This document shows, piece after piece, positions 8,143-16,415 of a DNA stretch of 64,000 nt (the first letter of the stretch is position 1; each line of letters starts with the position of its first letter). The position numbers were made by a program, and so were the translations under genes. The notes beneath the pieces are model-generated. The model did not search any database. It was not told where the DNA came from and was given only the letters and a program-made list of their open reading frames with translations. Location: contig NZ_CAUFUE010000026.1 of NCBI RefSeq assembly GCF_959029255.1, positions 7,192 through 71,191 on the forward strand. The letters run 5' to 3'. The stretch is from an uncultured Bacteroides sp. (GTDB lineage Bacteria; Bacteroidota; Bacteroidia; Bacteroidales; Bacteroidaceae).

Positions 8143-9753
8143 CTACGATTTGGCAATAGCTATAGAGTTAACATCTATTTCCGTGAAATAGGGGATATCT
8201 TCCAACCGATATTCCCGGGGTAAAATATAGCCATTGACCAAGATGGTAGGAGTGGCAGCCAATCCTGACTCTGCTTTCCAAGAATTATGTTTCTCGAATT
8301 CTATTTTTACCGAATTGTCTTCCATATTTTGAGGATATCGTTTGAAGAAATCCTCTTTTTGATATTTTCCTTTCTCGAACCAATCATTGAAAGCTTCTTT
8401 TCGCTGCTCAACTGAGCTGTTCAGATAAATAGCTATCAGATATTTGCTGCATATCTCTAATTCTTCATTAAAAGAGGAAAAGATATATTGTACGGAAATC
8501 TTTTCGCCAATTTTGGCAAGCAACTTTTCTACCCTTCGATGCATCAAGCCACATGGCTCACAGTGTGGGTTCGTCAAGATAGTTATCTTAATTTTAGCGG
8601 ATGGGTTTCCAAATATTATTTTAGAATCAGAGTTATCGACCACATGAAATGGTTGTTTTCTAAGCAAAGCACTGATAACCTCATCGCGCATTTTGATACT
8701 ATTCATTTCTTGAACAATCTTTTCAACTTTAAGCCCGCTTTCTAAGCGAGGATAGAGCAGGCTGATGCATAAAACTGGAATTCCAAAAAGACAAGCGACG
8801 ACGAATAAGTGTTCTAAAGCAAAAGACGGTATATCAATAAAACCAAAAGCCATGTTGATAAAAAATTGAAGCCAAAAGAGAAGTTGGACTATTAAACAAA
8901 GAGGACACCATTGTTTCACTTTCACCATTTGATACCAAATGCTCCAAAAGCTAAAAAGTAGCGTAAAGCATCCTATTAAGGACAAATAGGATATCAATTG
9001 AGGAAACCAAAACAAAATCAATAAATTTGAAATGAAATAACTTAATCCTATTTCACTCCAACCGATTATTCCGAAAAGTTTAGCGTCTTTTGATTCCAGT
9101 ATATCATTACAGTCACTCTTTCTGAATAAGGAACACAATTTATCTGCATAATTACTTTTTATATGTAGTTGTTTAAAAGTCAATAGAGCACAAACAAATA
9201 CTCCTGTAAATCCGAGAAGCATAGACAAACTTATACCTAAATTCAAGTAAAGCTTGTCCATTGTGTATGTAAATACAAATGTACCGACAATCAAAAGCAA
9301 TAATGCAAGTTGTTGAATGCTATTTAAGCATTCCTTTTTCTTGTTTTCTTTATAATTGGGCTCTATAGAATGCCTGTCAGTTTCAGCAATAAGGGCAACA
9401 CCTGACCAAAGTTCAAGAAAACGCTCCGTAGCTATATCAATTGGTTTACCTTGCCAAAAATAGGCCACGCGTTTAGGACTTGTTTTATAAACAACTACAA
9501 AATCGTCTCCTGTGTGTGCTATGAACGGTACTTCCAGTTCTTTAATGCCTTTTTCCTTGTTAGCTATATTGATTCCTACATTCTCAATATTGTAGTCAGA
9601 AAGCATTTTTGATAAACCAAAAAGGGAATATTTATAAGGATGTTCATTGTATAATTTATCGGCATACGATTGAGTATGTTTTACATGTAACAGTCTAAGA
9701 AAAACCGAAAGTATTGTTTTATTCGATTTTTTAAATAATCCGATATTTTTCAT
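8143..9753 (-). CDS. VKOR-DsbA fusion oxidase with degenerate C39-like N-terminus
   Basis: 536 residues in three parts. Residues about 1-130 resemble a C39 peptidase (HPYKYSLFGLSKMLSDYNI, then FIAHTGDDFVVVYK and a C-terminal W-x-G region), but the catalytic Cys is absent and the usual HF is DF, so it cannot be a protease. The middle part is a membrane VKOR domain with several helices, paired cysteines in ADKLCSLFRKSDCND and the CxxC WCPLC (Cys283 and Cys286). The C-terminal thioredoxin domain has HCEPC (Cys398 and Cys401) and a cis-Pro-like AATPTI loop. VKOR-DsbA fusions make disulfides and pass electrons to quinone. The dead C39 head probably binds the GG leader, so the precursor would be oxidised in place; this is inference. 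It starts the peptide operon, 66 bp before the precursor. Confidence 0.88.
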   Translation of the reverse strand: MKNIGLFKKSNKTILSVFLRLLHVKHTQSYADKLYNEHPYKYSLFGLSKMLSDYNIENVGINIANKEKGIKELEVPFIAHTGDDFVVVYKTSPKRVAYFWQGKPIDIATERFLELWSGVALIAETDRHSIEPNYKENKKKECLNSIQQLALLLLIVGTFVFTYTMDKLYLNLGISLSMLLGFTGVFVCALLTFKQLHIKSNYADKLCSLFRKSDCNDILESKDAKLFGIIGWSEIGLSYFISNLLILFWFPQLISYLSLIGCFTLLFSFWSIWYQMVKVKQWCPLCLIVQLLFWLQFFINMAFGFIDIPSFALEHLFVVACLFGIPVLCISLLYPRLESGLKVEKIVQEMNSIKMRDEVISALLRKQPFHVVDNSDSKIIFGNPSAKIKITILTNPHCEPCGLMHRRVEKLLAKIGEKISVQYIFSSFNEELEICSKYLIAIYLNSSVEQRKEAFNDWFEKGKYQKEDFFKRYPQNMEDNSVKIEFEKHNSWKAESGLAATPTILVNGYILPREYRLEDIPYFTEIDVNSIAIAKS

Positions 9754-10092
9754 TATGTAAATAAATTATTTTTTTTCAGAAGAGAATTATTTTAAGCTAT
9801 TATTTCTCTTCATGTCATAGTCATTAGATATTAAGTAATATAATCTTCAAATATAAACATTATTTCTAACAAATGCACATATTATAATTTATTTTTCAGA
9901 AGTCTTACAACTATTTGTTGAGAAAAACCATAAGATGTGGTAATTTCATGAGTTTAATAAGAAGACAATATTTCTTAAATATCCAGCCATTATTATAATT
10001 GATTACATAATGATTGGGACTATCTGTATGTCAGTATTTATACCTGAATATACTGTATGTCCAAAACGAGAATGAGTCTCTGATTTTTCAGA
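9754..10092 (-). promoter_or_regulatory. AT-rich intergenic region with candidate promoter for the peptide operon
   Basis: This 339-bp gap between the CPBP gene stop and the VKOR-DsbA start holds no convincing gene. On the minus strand a perfect Bacteroides -7 box, TATATTTG, lies at 9855-9848, about 95 bp before the VKOR-DsbA start. A TTTG-like -33 element is present upstream but not at ideal spacing. I therefore place the likely start of the peptide operon here, separate from the CPBP/TraB genes. Confidence 0.5.
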
Positions 10093-10971
10093 TTAATTCT
10101 TCATTTCTTTCAAAAAGTCACACATTTCTTCTGTGCATGTATTTGAGTGAGGAACGGACTTATGAAAACCGGATGAAGATTCGCTTTTATCTTTCTTTAG
10201 TTTATGAAATAAATGATATAAGATAAATATTAGTAAAACTGTATTTATCCACCACCAAATACTGGTTGTTGATATTAATTCCTTGATAGGCTGTATTGTG
10301 TCTGCATTGGTTTGGTTGATGTCTTTAGATTTGCTAGTGAGAAAAATATATATATATAAATTGTTTAATCCATGTAATATTATACTGGGGTATAAAGATT
10401 TGGTATAGTAATAAAGATATCCGGATATTAGGCCAAAAAATATTGCAGATGCAATTTGCGGGCCGAAATGAAGACTCGCAAAACATAATGTAGATAATAA
10501 TATGGCTTTGAAAGATGAGTATCGATGTAAAAAGCTATCTAAAATTATGCCGCGAAATATTAATTCTTCAAATATGGGTACCATGAATATTAGATTTGTG
10601 AGTGTAAAAATATTAATTGAATAGTTTCTAGGGTTAACTTTTGTAATAAAATAGGGAAGAAGCGTGGAGATAAACATCACGATACCCAACACGAAAAAGA
10701 AATAAAACGGAGAAATAAAAGTAATCCAAAGATAAATTTTACGATTAATAGACCTAAAAGGGATACTAAATTGTTTATCTCTTTTTTTTCTTAGTGAATA
10801 GGCAAGAGTAAATATTGTACCGTTGATGATGAGAGTACTGAATAAATCAAGTAGTGAGTCATTGACTATTCCATCTAGGAATATTATACTTATTATTCTT
10901 ATGACTATAGCCAATAAGAGAAGTGATAGAAGTAAATAAACCGTCTGCGTGATAGATGGGTATGTTTTCAT
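10093..10971 (-). CDS. CPBP-family intramembrane metalloprotease (Abi/CAAX type)
   Basis: 292 residues with about eight hydrophobic segments. The CPBP motifs are in order: EELIFRG (the EExxxR motif), FASLHFG and IILHGLNN, which carry the Glu and His residues of the intramembrane active site. Family members process membrane substrates and many next to bacteriocin genes act in maturation or self-immunity. Here it lies upstream of the GG-peptide operon on the same strand but is separated by 339 bp, so it may be under its own control. The TraB-like gene ends 10 bp before its ATG, suggesting cotranscription with those. A role as immunity factor is plausible but unproven. Confidence 0.9.
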   Translation of the reverse strand: MKTYPSITQTVYLLLSLLLLAIVIRIISIIFLDGIVNDSLLDLFSTLIINGTIFTLAYSLRKKRDKQFSIPFRSINRKIYLWITFISPFYFFFVLGIVMFISTLLPYFITKVNPRNYSINIFTLTNLIFMVPIFEELIFRGIILDSFLHRYSSFKAILLSTLCFASLHFGPQIASAIFFGLISGYLYYYTKSLYPSIILHGLNNLYIYIFLTSKSKDINQTNADTIQPIKELISTTSIWWWINTVLLIFILYHLFHKLKKDKSESSSGFHKSVPHSNTCTEEMCDFLKEMKN

Positions 10972-10981
10972 GATAAAAAGT

Positions 10982-11836
10982 TTATTTTACAGGTTCTACA
11001 TGATACCCGAGATTTCTTAACTTTGCAATCAATCCGCTGGCACCAACGAGGTGTACTGCTCCAACCGCAATTAGCGAAGAGTCTTCTTGAATCATTGGAA
11101 GAATATTTTTCATCCATTCTTCATTTCGAGTAGCAACAAGTAAGAATTCAGTATATTTGTAATTCTCGAATACAAAGTCTGGTTCATCTTCAATTTTCAT
11201 TTGTTTAGCTAAAAAATCCATTGAGAAATGATTTAATTCTTGTTTGTGGTAATAGCTTTTTAGTTTGTTTAGAAAAGAAGGAAGTTTGTCGGGGTATTTT
11301 AAACTGTTTTGTAACTCTTTAGCTTGATAATGCAAATCCATCGCATAACTCAAAGAGTCAAACTGGGTCCATTTTTGACCTATACTTTCAAGAGTTTCCA
11401 TAAAATGAATTCTTTTATTATTTTGATATCCTAACATCAAAATAAATCCATCCAAAGTACTTTGCACGTTTTTGATATTTTTTATTACTGCCATAGAAGT
11501 TAATAGATTATTCCAAAACATGGGTTTATATTTGGAATAATCAGGGGTGTATTTCTTTAGTGTGGAATCAATGAACTGAAAATCATTACGACTGAAAATC
11601 ATGGCGTAGGTAGTATCCTTTGGCATAAAGACATGGTCTTTTAGCGTTTTTCTAGGTTTTGAGCGATTAATAGAGTCTTGTGTAAAAGCGTCACATTCTA
11701 TCGCTATCTGTTTAGCAGTTTTAAAAGCCTTTTTAAATCCTGAAATACTATCTAAAAAAGTCCGTTCAACATTGTGCATTGTCCCTAGCAGATATGAATC
11801 ATGCTGTAATCCATTACCGGAAATTTTCCAAAGCAA
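10982..11836 (-). CDS. TraB/GumN-like protein, copy 1; signal peptide out of frame
   Basis: The open frame from the TTG at 11836 gives 284 residues lacking a signal peptide. It shows the TraB/GumN pattern: YLLGTMHNVERTF near the N-terminus and AVGAVHLVGASGLIAKL near the C-terminus. The natural start is the ATG at 11945, whose first codons encode a hydrophobic signal sequence. That frame is broken by three copies of a 7-bp repeat and stops after 27 codons. With two copies it would read through as a Sec signal peptide ending ICLAQ joined to this frame. So the gene is off as sequenced, or expressed without export from a weak TTG. Family members are predicted metal-dependent peptidase-like proteins. 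Its 5' end is nearly identical to that of copy 2. Confidence 0.85.
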   Translation of the reverse strand: MLWKISGNGLQHDSYLLGTMHNVERTFLDSISGFKKAFKTAKQIAIECDAFTQDSINRSKPRKTLKDHVFMPKDTTYAMIFSRNDFQFIDSTLKKYTPDYSKYKPMFWNNLLTSMAVIKNIKNVQSTLDGFILMLGYQNNKRIHFMETLESIGQKWTQFDSLSYAMDLHYQAKELQNSLKYPDKLPSFLNKLKSYYHKQELNHFSMDFLAKQMKIEDEPDFVFENYKYTEFLLVATRNEEWMKNILPMIQEDSSLIAVGAVHLVGASGLIAKLRNLGYHVEPVK

Positions 11837-11906
11837 GCTATTTTCATTGTCTTCTAAATCCTTATCTTGTATAGATTGGGCTAGACATATTCTTGTTGAA
11901 GAGAAA

Positions 11907-11927
11907 GAAATAAGAAATAAGAAATAA
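11907..11927. repeat. Heptanucleotide repeat (GAAATAA)x3 inside TraB copy 1 signal sequence
   Basis: Three tandem copies of GAAATAA on the plus strand (TTATTTC on the coding strand), 18 nt after the ATG at 11945. By direct count, 70 nt separate the repeat from the in-frame TTG codon, so two copies restore the frame and three do not. The matching site in copy 2 has one copy at 13017-13023. Slipped-strand change in copy number would switch the gene. Confidence 0.85.
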
Positions 11928-12079
11928 GATAATTAATGTTTTCATTGTTTCTATATTTTATAATTATGTGAGTTCGATATAACTTATCAATTAGTTATTT
12001 GAAAAATAGCGATAAAAGCAGTAAATTTATGGTATCCAGTTATAACTTTTGTAAATCTTTTATTGCTATGATAAAAAGC

Positions 12080-12946
12080 TTATTTTATAGGTTCGACCTT
12101 ATATCCGAGATTTCTTAACTTCGCAATCAATCCGTCAGCACCAATGAGGTGCGCTGCCCCAACTGCAATAAGTGAAGAGTCTTTATGAATCATTGGAAGA
12201 ATATTTTTCATCCATTTTTCGTTTCGTAATTTACCTAATATTTCAAAAGAATGTTTTTGCGACTTATATAAATATTGTTTCGTTTCATCTTGAATATTAT
12301 CAAGAGTAAGAAAATCCGCATTTTTATTAATTGAAGAAGTAATAGTAATCAATCCACTCATATTTTGTTCTTTATATATTTGGGATGTAAGATTCATCTT
12401 ATCCAAAATACTATCAGGATATTGTAGTATTGCTTTTAAAGCAGCAGCTTGATATTGCAGGTTTAACGAATATCTAAGAGAATCTAAATAAGCGGTTCTT
12501 TCATTTACTTCTTCCAAAGTTTCCATGAAGCAGATTTCTTTGTTATTTTGGTACCCTATTTTTAGAATAAATCTATCCATACCCATTTCTTTTCCCCTAA
12601 TATTTTGATAGATTATCATACTACTGAAAAATGTACACCAAAATATTGGTTTATACTTAAAGTATCGTGGATTGCCTTTTCTTAGTATTGAGTCAACAAA
12701 TTGATAGTCGCTATCGTTATACAAGCTTAGATATGTTGTGTTTTGAGGCATGTAAACATATTGAGAAAGACTCTTTTTCTGATTATCCCAAGCATAAATA
12801 TCACATTCTATCGCTATCTGTTTAGCAGTTTTAAAAGCCTTTTTAAATCCTGAAATACTATCTAAAAAAGTCCGTTCAACATTGTGCATTGTCCCTAGCA
12901 GATATGAATCATGCTGTAATCCATTACCGGAAATTTTCCAAAGCAA
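12080..12946 (-). CDS. TraB/GumN-like protein, copy 2; signal peptide out of frame
   Basis: 288 residues from the TTG at 12946. Residues 1-49 are identical to copy 1 (MLWKISGNGLQHDSYLLGTM onward, through IAIECD), the middle diverges strongly, and the end is again close (MKNILPMIHKDSSLIAVGAA, HLIGADGLIAKLRNLGY). The TraB motifs GTMHN and GAAHLIG are intact. The natural ATG is at 13041; with a single 7-bp unit at 13017-13023 its frame stops after 16 codons. Two units would place a complete signal peptide in frame. Identity confined to the ends suggests gene conversion between the two copies. It is the first gene of the minus-strand run. The product would be periplasmic when in frame. Confidence 0.85.
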   Translation of the reverse strand: MLWKISGNGLQHDSYLLGTMHNVERTFLDSISGFKKAFKTAKQIAIECDIYAWDNQKKSLSQYVYMPQNTTYLSLYNDSDYQFVDSILRKGNPRYFKYKPIFWCTFFSSMIIYQNIRGKEMGMDRFILKIGYQNNKEICFMETLEEVNERTAYLDSLRYSLNLQYQAAALKAILQYPDSILDKMNLTSQIYKEQNMSGLITITSSINKNADFLTLDNIQDETKQYLYKSQKHSFEILGKLRNEKWMKNILPMIHKDSSLIAVGAAHLIGADGLIAKLRNLGYKVEPIK

Positions 12947-13016
12947 GCTATTTTCATTGTCTTCTAAATCCTTATCTTGTATAGATTGGGCTAGACATAT
13001 TCTTGTTGAAGAGAAA

Positions 13017-13023
13017 GAAATAA
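13017..13023. repeat. Single heptanucleotide unit in TraB copy 2 (contracted tract)
   Basis: One GAAATAA unit replaces the three found at the same place in copy 1 (11907-11927); flanking sequence is the same on both sides. The 14-bp length difference puts the two copies in two different wrong frames relative to the body of the gene. Confidence 0.8.
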
Positions 13024-13041
13024 GATAATTAATGTTTTCAT

Positions 13042-13344
13042 TGTTTTCTATATTTTATAGTTATAATAAGAGGCTTTTACCTTATGTATAACAGTATAAC
13101 CCCAAAATGAACTTTAACCCTACGGTAAAAGAGGAAAAAAGTTTCCTATGGTATGTTTTTTATCGTTGTTTATGATGTTAAGTAAATGAATGGTCAAACA
13201 TAAATCTTATTTCTGATTTGATTTCTCTTAAATCTCCTTAATGAAAACCTTGTAAATCACTTTTTATTTGTTATTTTGCACCAAATTTAGGTATAGTGCG
13301 GTCTGTCCGGTTCAGACTGCACTTCCTTATTGGTAGAACGTTCG
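13042..13344. promoter_or_regulatory. Divergent intergenic region with 5' hairpin ahead of the methyltransferase gene
   Basis: This gap separates the minus-strand TraB genes from the plus-strand housekeeping block. It holds no gene I can support. An 11-bp stem with one wobble pair, 13295-13305 with 13313-13323, lies 21 bp before the ATG at 13345 and may be a leader hairpin. A TTATTTTG at 13271-13278 is a near match to a -7 box. Confidence 0.45.
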
Positions 13345-14247
13345 ATGAATAAACTCACTATAAAAGCTTGTCCGTTATGCGGCGGAACGCATTTGGAGCG
13401 TGCCTTGACCTGCATAGACCATTATGCTTCGGGCGAAGTGTTCCACTTGTGCCGGTGCCGGGACTGTGGCTTTATTTTTACGCAAGATTTCCCTGTGGAG
13501 GCAGAGATAGGGCGTTACTACGAGACTCCCGATTATATTTCCCATTCAGATACTAAAAAAGGAGCGATGAACTCCGTTTACCATTGGGTGCGCAGCTATA
13601 TGCTGAAGCGCAAGGCGCGTCTGGTGGTTCACGAAGCGCATCGCAAGAGCGGCCGTTTACTCGACATCGGTACAGGTACCGGTTATTTTGCCGACACCAT
13701 GCAGCGCCAGGGTTGGCAGGTGGAAGCGATAGAAAAGAATGCACAGGCACGTGATTTTGCCAAGGAACATTTCGGACTGGACGTGAAGCCTGATAGCGCA
13801 TTGAAAGATTATGCACCCGGTAGCTTCGATGTCATCACTCTGTGGCACGTCATGGAGCATCTGGAGGCACTTAATGAAACTTGGGAAACACTGCACTCGT
13901 TACTCACGGAGAAAGGTGTGCTGATTATTGCCGTGCCCAACTGTTCTTCTTACGACGCAAAGAAGTATGGAGCTTACTGGGCGGCGTACGATGTGCCCCG
14001 TCATCTTTGGCATTTCACTCCCGGCACTATTCAGCAGTTCGGTTCCAAACATGGTTTTATTATGGCGGAGCGTCATCCGATGCCGTTCGATGCTTTCTAC
14101 GTATCTATGTTGACGGAGAAGAACATGCGCCATTCATGTACTTTCTTGAGGGGAATGATTACCGGAACATTGGCATGGTTCAATGCTCTGGTGAAGAAGG
14201 AGCGCAGCAGTTCCATGATTTATGTTTTCCGGAAGAAGCAGATGTGA
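13345..14247 (+). CDS. Class I SAM-dependent methyltransferase with N-terminal zinc ribbon
   Basis: 300 residues from the ATG at 13345; a TTG five codons earlier is a weaker choice. The N-terminus has paired cysteines, KACPLCGG and LCRCRDCGF, as in a small zinc ribbon. The SAM-binding motif I is LLDIGTGTGYFAD, with later motifs DVITLWHVMEHL and GVLIIAVPN, as in the Methyltransf_23 group. The substrate is unknown. In Bacteroides this gene commonly precedes ftsX, as here. The 81-bp gap to ftsX contains short repeats, so cotranscription is possible. Confidence 0.85.
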   Translation: MNKLTIKACPLCGGTHLERALTCIDHYASGEVFHLCRCRDCGFIFTQDFPVEAEIGRYYETPDYISHSDTKKGAMNSVYHWVRSYMLKRKARLVVHEAHRKSGRLLDIGTGTGYFADTMQRQGWQVEAIEKNAQARDFAKEHFGLDVKPDSALKDYAPGSFDVITLWHVMEHLEALNETWETLHSLLTEKGVLIIAVPNCSSYDAKKYGAYWAAYDVPRHLWHFTPGTIQQFGSKHGFIMAERHPMPFDAFYVSMLTEKNMRHSCTFLRGMITGTLAWFNALVKKERSSSMIYVFRKKQM

Positions 14248-14328
14248 CAGGATGGGTAGTGTGATAAAAGTGATAGGGTGGTAAAGTGATAGTGTGAGCA
14301 TTGTAATTTGTAATTAGTAATTAACATC

Positions 14329-15204
14329 ATGAAGTCTAAACATAATTCAGTATCCTACTTTGATATGCAGTTCATAACGTCCAGCATCAGTACGACGTTG
14401 GTGTTATTGCTGTTGGGGCTGGTTGTGTTCTTCGTGCTGGGCGCTCATAACCTTTCCGTCTATGTGAAAGAGAATATCAGTTTTTCCGTTCTCATCAGCG
14501 ACGATATGAAGGAAAGCGATATCCTGAAGTTGCAGAAGAAGCTGAATAAAGAGGCTTTCGTAAAAGAGACGGAATATATTTCAAAGAAGCAGGCGCTTCG
14601 CGAGCAGACTGAGGCGATGGGGACAGACCCGCAAGAGTTCCTCGGCTATAATCCTTTCACGGCATCCATAGAAATCAAACTGCATTCCGACTATGCCAAT
14701 TCAGACAGCATTGCCAAAATAGAAAAACTGATAAAGAAGAACACCAATATCCAGGAGATACTTTACCAGAAAGACCTGATAGATGCGGTGAATGATAATA
14801 TCCGTAACATCAGTTTGATGCTGCTGGGACTGGCTGTGATACTTACGTTGATTTCCTTTGCACTGATAAACAATACCATACGATTGACTATTTACTCCAA
14901 ACGGTTCCTCATCCACACGATGAAGCTGGTAGGCGCGAGTTGGAGCTTTATCCGCCGTCCCTTCCTGCGTCGTAATTTCTGGATTGGTGTTTTGGCGGCT
15001 GTCATTGCGGACGCCATATTATGGGGGACCGCCTATTGGCTGGTTTCCTACGAACCTGAACTGATAAGGGTGATTACTCCCAATGTGATGGTGATGGTGT
15101 CTGTTTCCGTATTGGTGTTCGGTGTAATTATCACGTGGTTGTGTGCGCTGCTTTCCATCAACAAATACTTGAAGATGAAAGCAAGTTCGCTTTACTATAT
15201 TTAA
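14329..15204 (+). CDS. ftsX: Cell division protein FtsX
   Basis: 291 residues. One N-terminal membrane segment (about 21-42) precedes a periplasmic extracellular domain (about 45-165, with VKENISFSVLISDDM), followed by three membrane segments near 166-190, 220-240 and 255-280. This is the FtsX permease topology. FtsX pairs with the ATPase FtsE at the division site and controls peptidoglycan hydrolases; ftsE is not in this window. It heads a block with DUF3098, uppP and truB, matching the common Bacteroidota order. The name rests on topology and neighbourhood. Confidence 0.92.
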   Translation: MKSKHNSVSYFDMQFITSSISTTLVLLLLGLVVFFVLGAHNLSVYVKENISFSVLISDDMKESDILKLQKKLNKEAFVKETEYISKKQALREQTEAMGTDPQEFLGYNPFTASIEIKLHSDYANSDSIAKIEKLIKKNTNIQEILYQKDLIDAVNDNIRNISLMLLGLAVILTLISFALINNTIRLTIYSKRFLIHTMKLVGASWSFIRRPFLRRNFWIGVLAAVIADAILWGTAYWLVSYEPELIRVITPNVMVMVSVSVLVFGVIITWLCALLSINKYLKMKASSLYYI

Positions 15205-15261
15205 TTTAAGTTGAAGTAATCTGAATCGTAAATTGTAAATCGTTAAATCGTAAATAAACAG
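15205..15261. repeat. Spacer with 'aatcgtaaat' repeats (also 15508-15545 and 16380-16412)
   Basis: The spacers after ftsX, after the DUF3098 gene and after uppP share near-identical direct repeats of the form AATCGTAAATTGTAAATCG, each ending a few bases before the next start codon. They look like copies of one intergenic element spread through the block. A function is not evident. Confidence 0.6.
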
Positions 15262-15504
15262 ATGGATAAAAAGAAATTCGCTTTTGATAAAACCAACTTT
15301 ATTCTCCTTGCCATCGGTATGGCAGTGGTGATTATCGGTTTTATTCTGATGACCGGACCTTCGTCTACCCCGACGACCTTTGAGCCGGATATTTTCAGCG
15401 TGAGACGTATTAAAGTAGCTCCGGTAGTTTGCCTGCTGGGTTTTGTGTTTATGATATATGCTGTGCTGCGCAAACCGCGTGAAAAGGAAGACACTCCCCA
15501 GTAA
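15262..15504 (+). CDS. DUF3098 family small membrane protein
   Basis: 80 residues with two membrane segments: FILLAIGMAVVIIGFILMTG and VVCLLGFVFMIYAVL, separated by a short loop with PSSTPTTFEPDIFSVRRIK. This matches the DUF3098 family that in Bacteroidota sits between ftsX and uppP. The function is unknown; the fixed neighbours suggest an envelope or division role. It starts 57 bp after ftsX and ends 42 bp before uppP. Confidence 0.85.
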   Translation: MDKKKFAFDKTNFILLAIGMAVVIIGFILMTGPSSTPTTFEPDIFSVRRIKVAPVVCLLGFVFMIYAVLRKPREKEDTPQ

Positions 15505-15546
15505 CTTTAATCGTAAATTGTAAATCGTAAAATCGTAAATAAATAG

Positions 15547-16350
15547 ATGGATTGGTTTGAAGCGCTTATCCTTGGGCTTATTCAGGGATTGACAGAATAT
15601 CTGCCGGTCAGCAGTAGCGGACACCTTGCTATCGGTTCTGCTTTGTTCGGTATAGAGGGAGAGGAAAATCTGGCTTTTACAGTGGTGGTGCACGTAGCTA
15701 CCGTATTCAGTACGCTGGTGGTACTATGGAAAGAAATCGAATGGATTTTTCGTGGACTGTTTAAGTGGCAGATGAATGACGGAACCCGTTATGTCATAAA
15801 TATCCTGATATCCATGATTCCCATCGGCATTGTAGGAGTGTTTTTTAAAGACCAGGTAGAAGCTATTTTCGGTTCGGGACTGCTTATTGTGGGTTGCTGT
15901 CTATTGCTGACAGCCCTTTTACTGGCTTTCTCCTATTATTATAAACCGAAACAAAAAGAAAATATATCTATGAAGGATGCCTTCATTATCGGTTTGGCGC
16001 AAGCTTGTGCAGTGCTTCCGGGACTTTCCCGTTCGGGTAGTACCATTGCCACAGGTTTATTGCTGGGCGATAATAAGGCAAAGTTGGCACAATTCTCTTT
16101 CCTGATGGTGATACCTCCCATTCTGGGTGAAGCGCTGCTCGATGGAATGAAACTGATGAAAGGTGAAGCCATTGCAGGGGATATCCCGGCATTGTCGTTG
16201 CTGATAGGTTTCCTGGCTGCTTTCGTTTCGGGTTGTCTGGCTTGTAAGTGGATGATTAATATTGTGAAGAAAGGGAAACTGATATACTTTGCCATTTACT
16301 GTGCGATAGCCGGTGCAGTGACGCTGATAGCGTCGTTATGGGCGAGCTGA
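15547..16350 (+). CDS. uppP: Undecaprenyl-diphosphate phosphatase
   Basis: 267 residues, polytopic. The BacA/UppP signature motifs are clear: GLTEYLPVSSSGHLAI near residue 15 and LPGLSRSGSTIATG near 155. The enzyme removes a phosphate from undecaprenyl diphosphate so the lipid carrier of peptidoglycan and other glycans can be reused. Length is normal for the family. It lies in the ftsX-truB block, consistent with cell-envelope housekeeping. Confidence 0.96.
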   Translation: MDWFEALILGLIQGLTEYLPVSSSGHLAIGSALFGIEGEENLAFTVVVHVATVFSTLVVLWKEIEWIFRGLFKWQMNDGTRYVINILISMIPIGIVGVFFKDQVEAIFGSGLLIVGCCLLLTALLLAFSYYYKPKQKENISMKDAFIIGLAQACAVLPGLSRSGSTIATGLLLGDNKAKLAQFSFLMVIPPILGEALLDGMKLMKGEAIAGDIPALSLLIGFLAAFVSGCLACKWMINIVKKGKLIYFAIYCAIAGAVTLIASLWAS

Positions 16351-16415
16351 CGTTGTTGAAGCCTATTCGGGGGTAATATTAATCGTAAATCGTAAATCGT
16401 TAAATCGTAAATAAA

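Noticed and set aside
13881..14264. 127-codon plus-strand frame
   Set aside because: Second frame within the methyltransferase gene, without similarity or start context.
15019..15693. 224-codon minus-strand frame
   Set aside because: It spans ftsX, DUF3098 and uppP in antisense and has no recognisable domain; His/Tyr-rich artefact.
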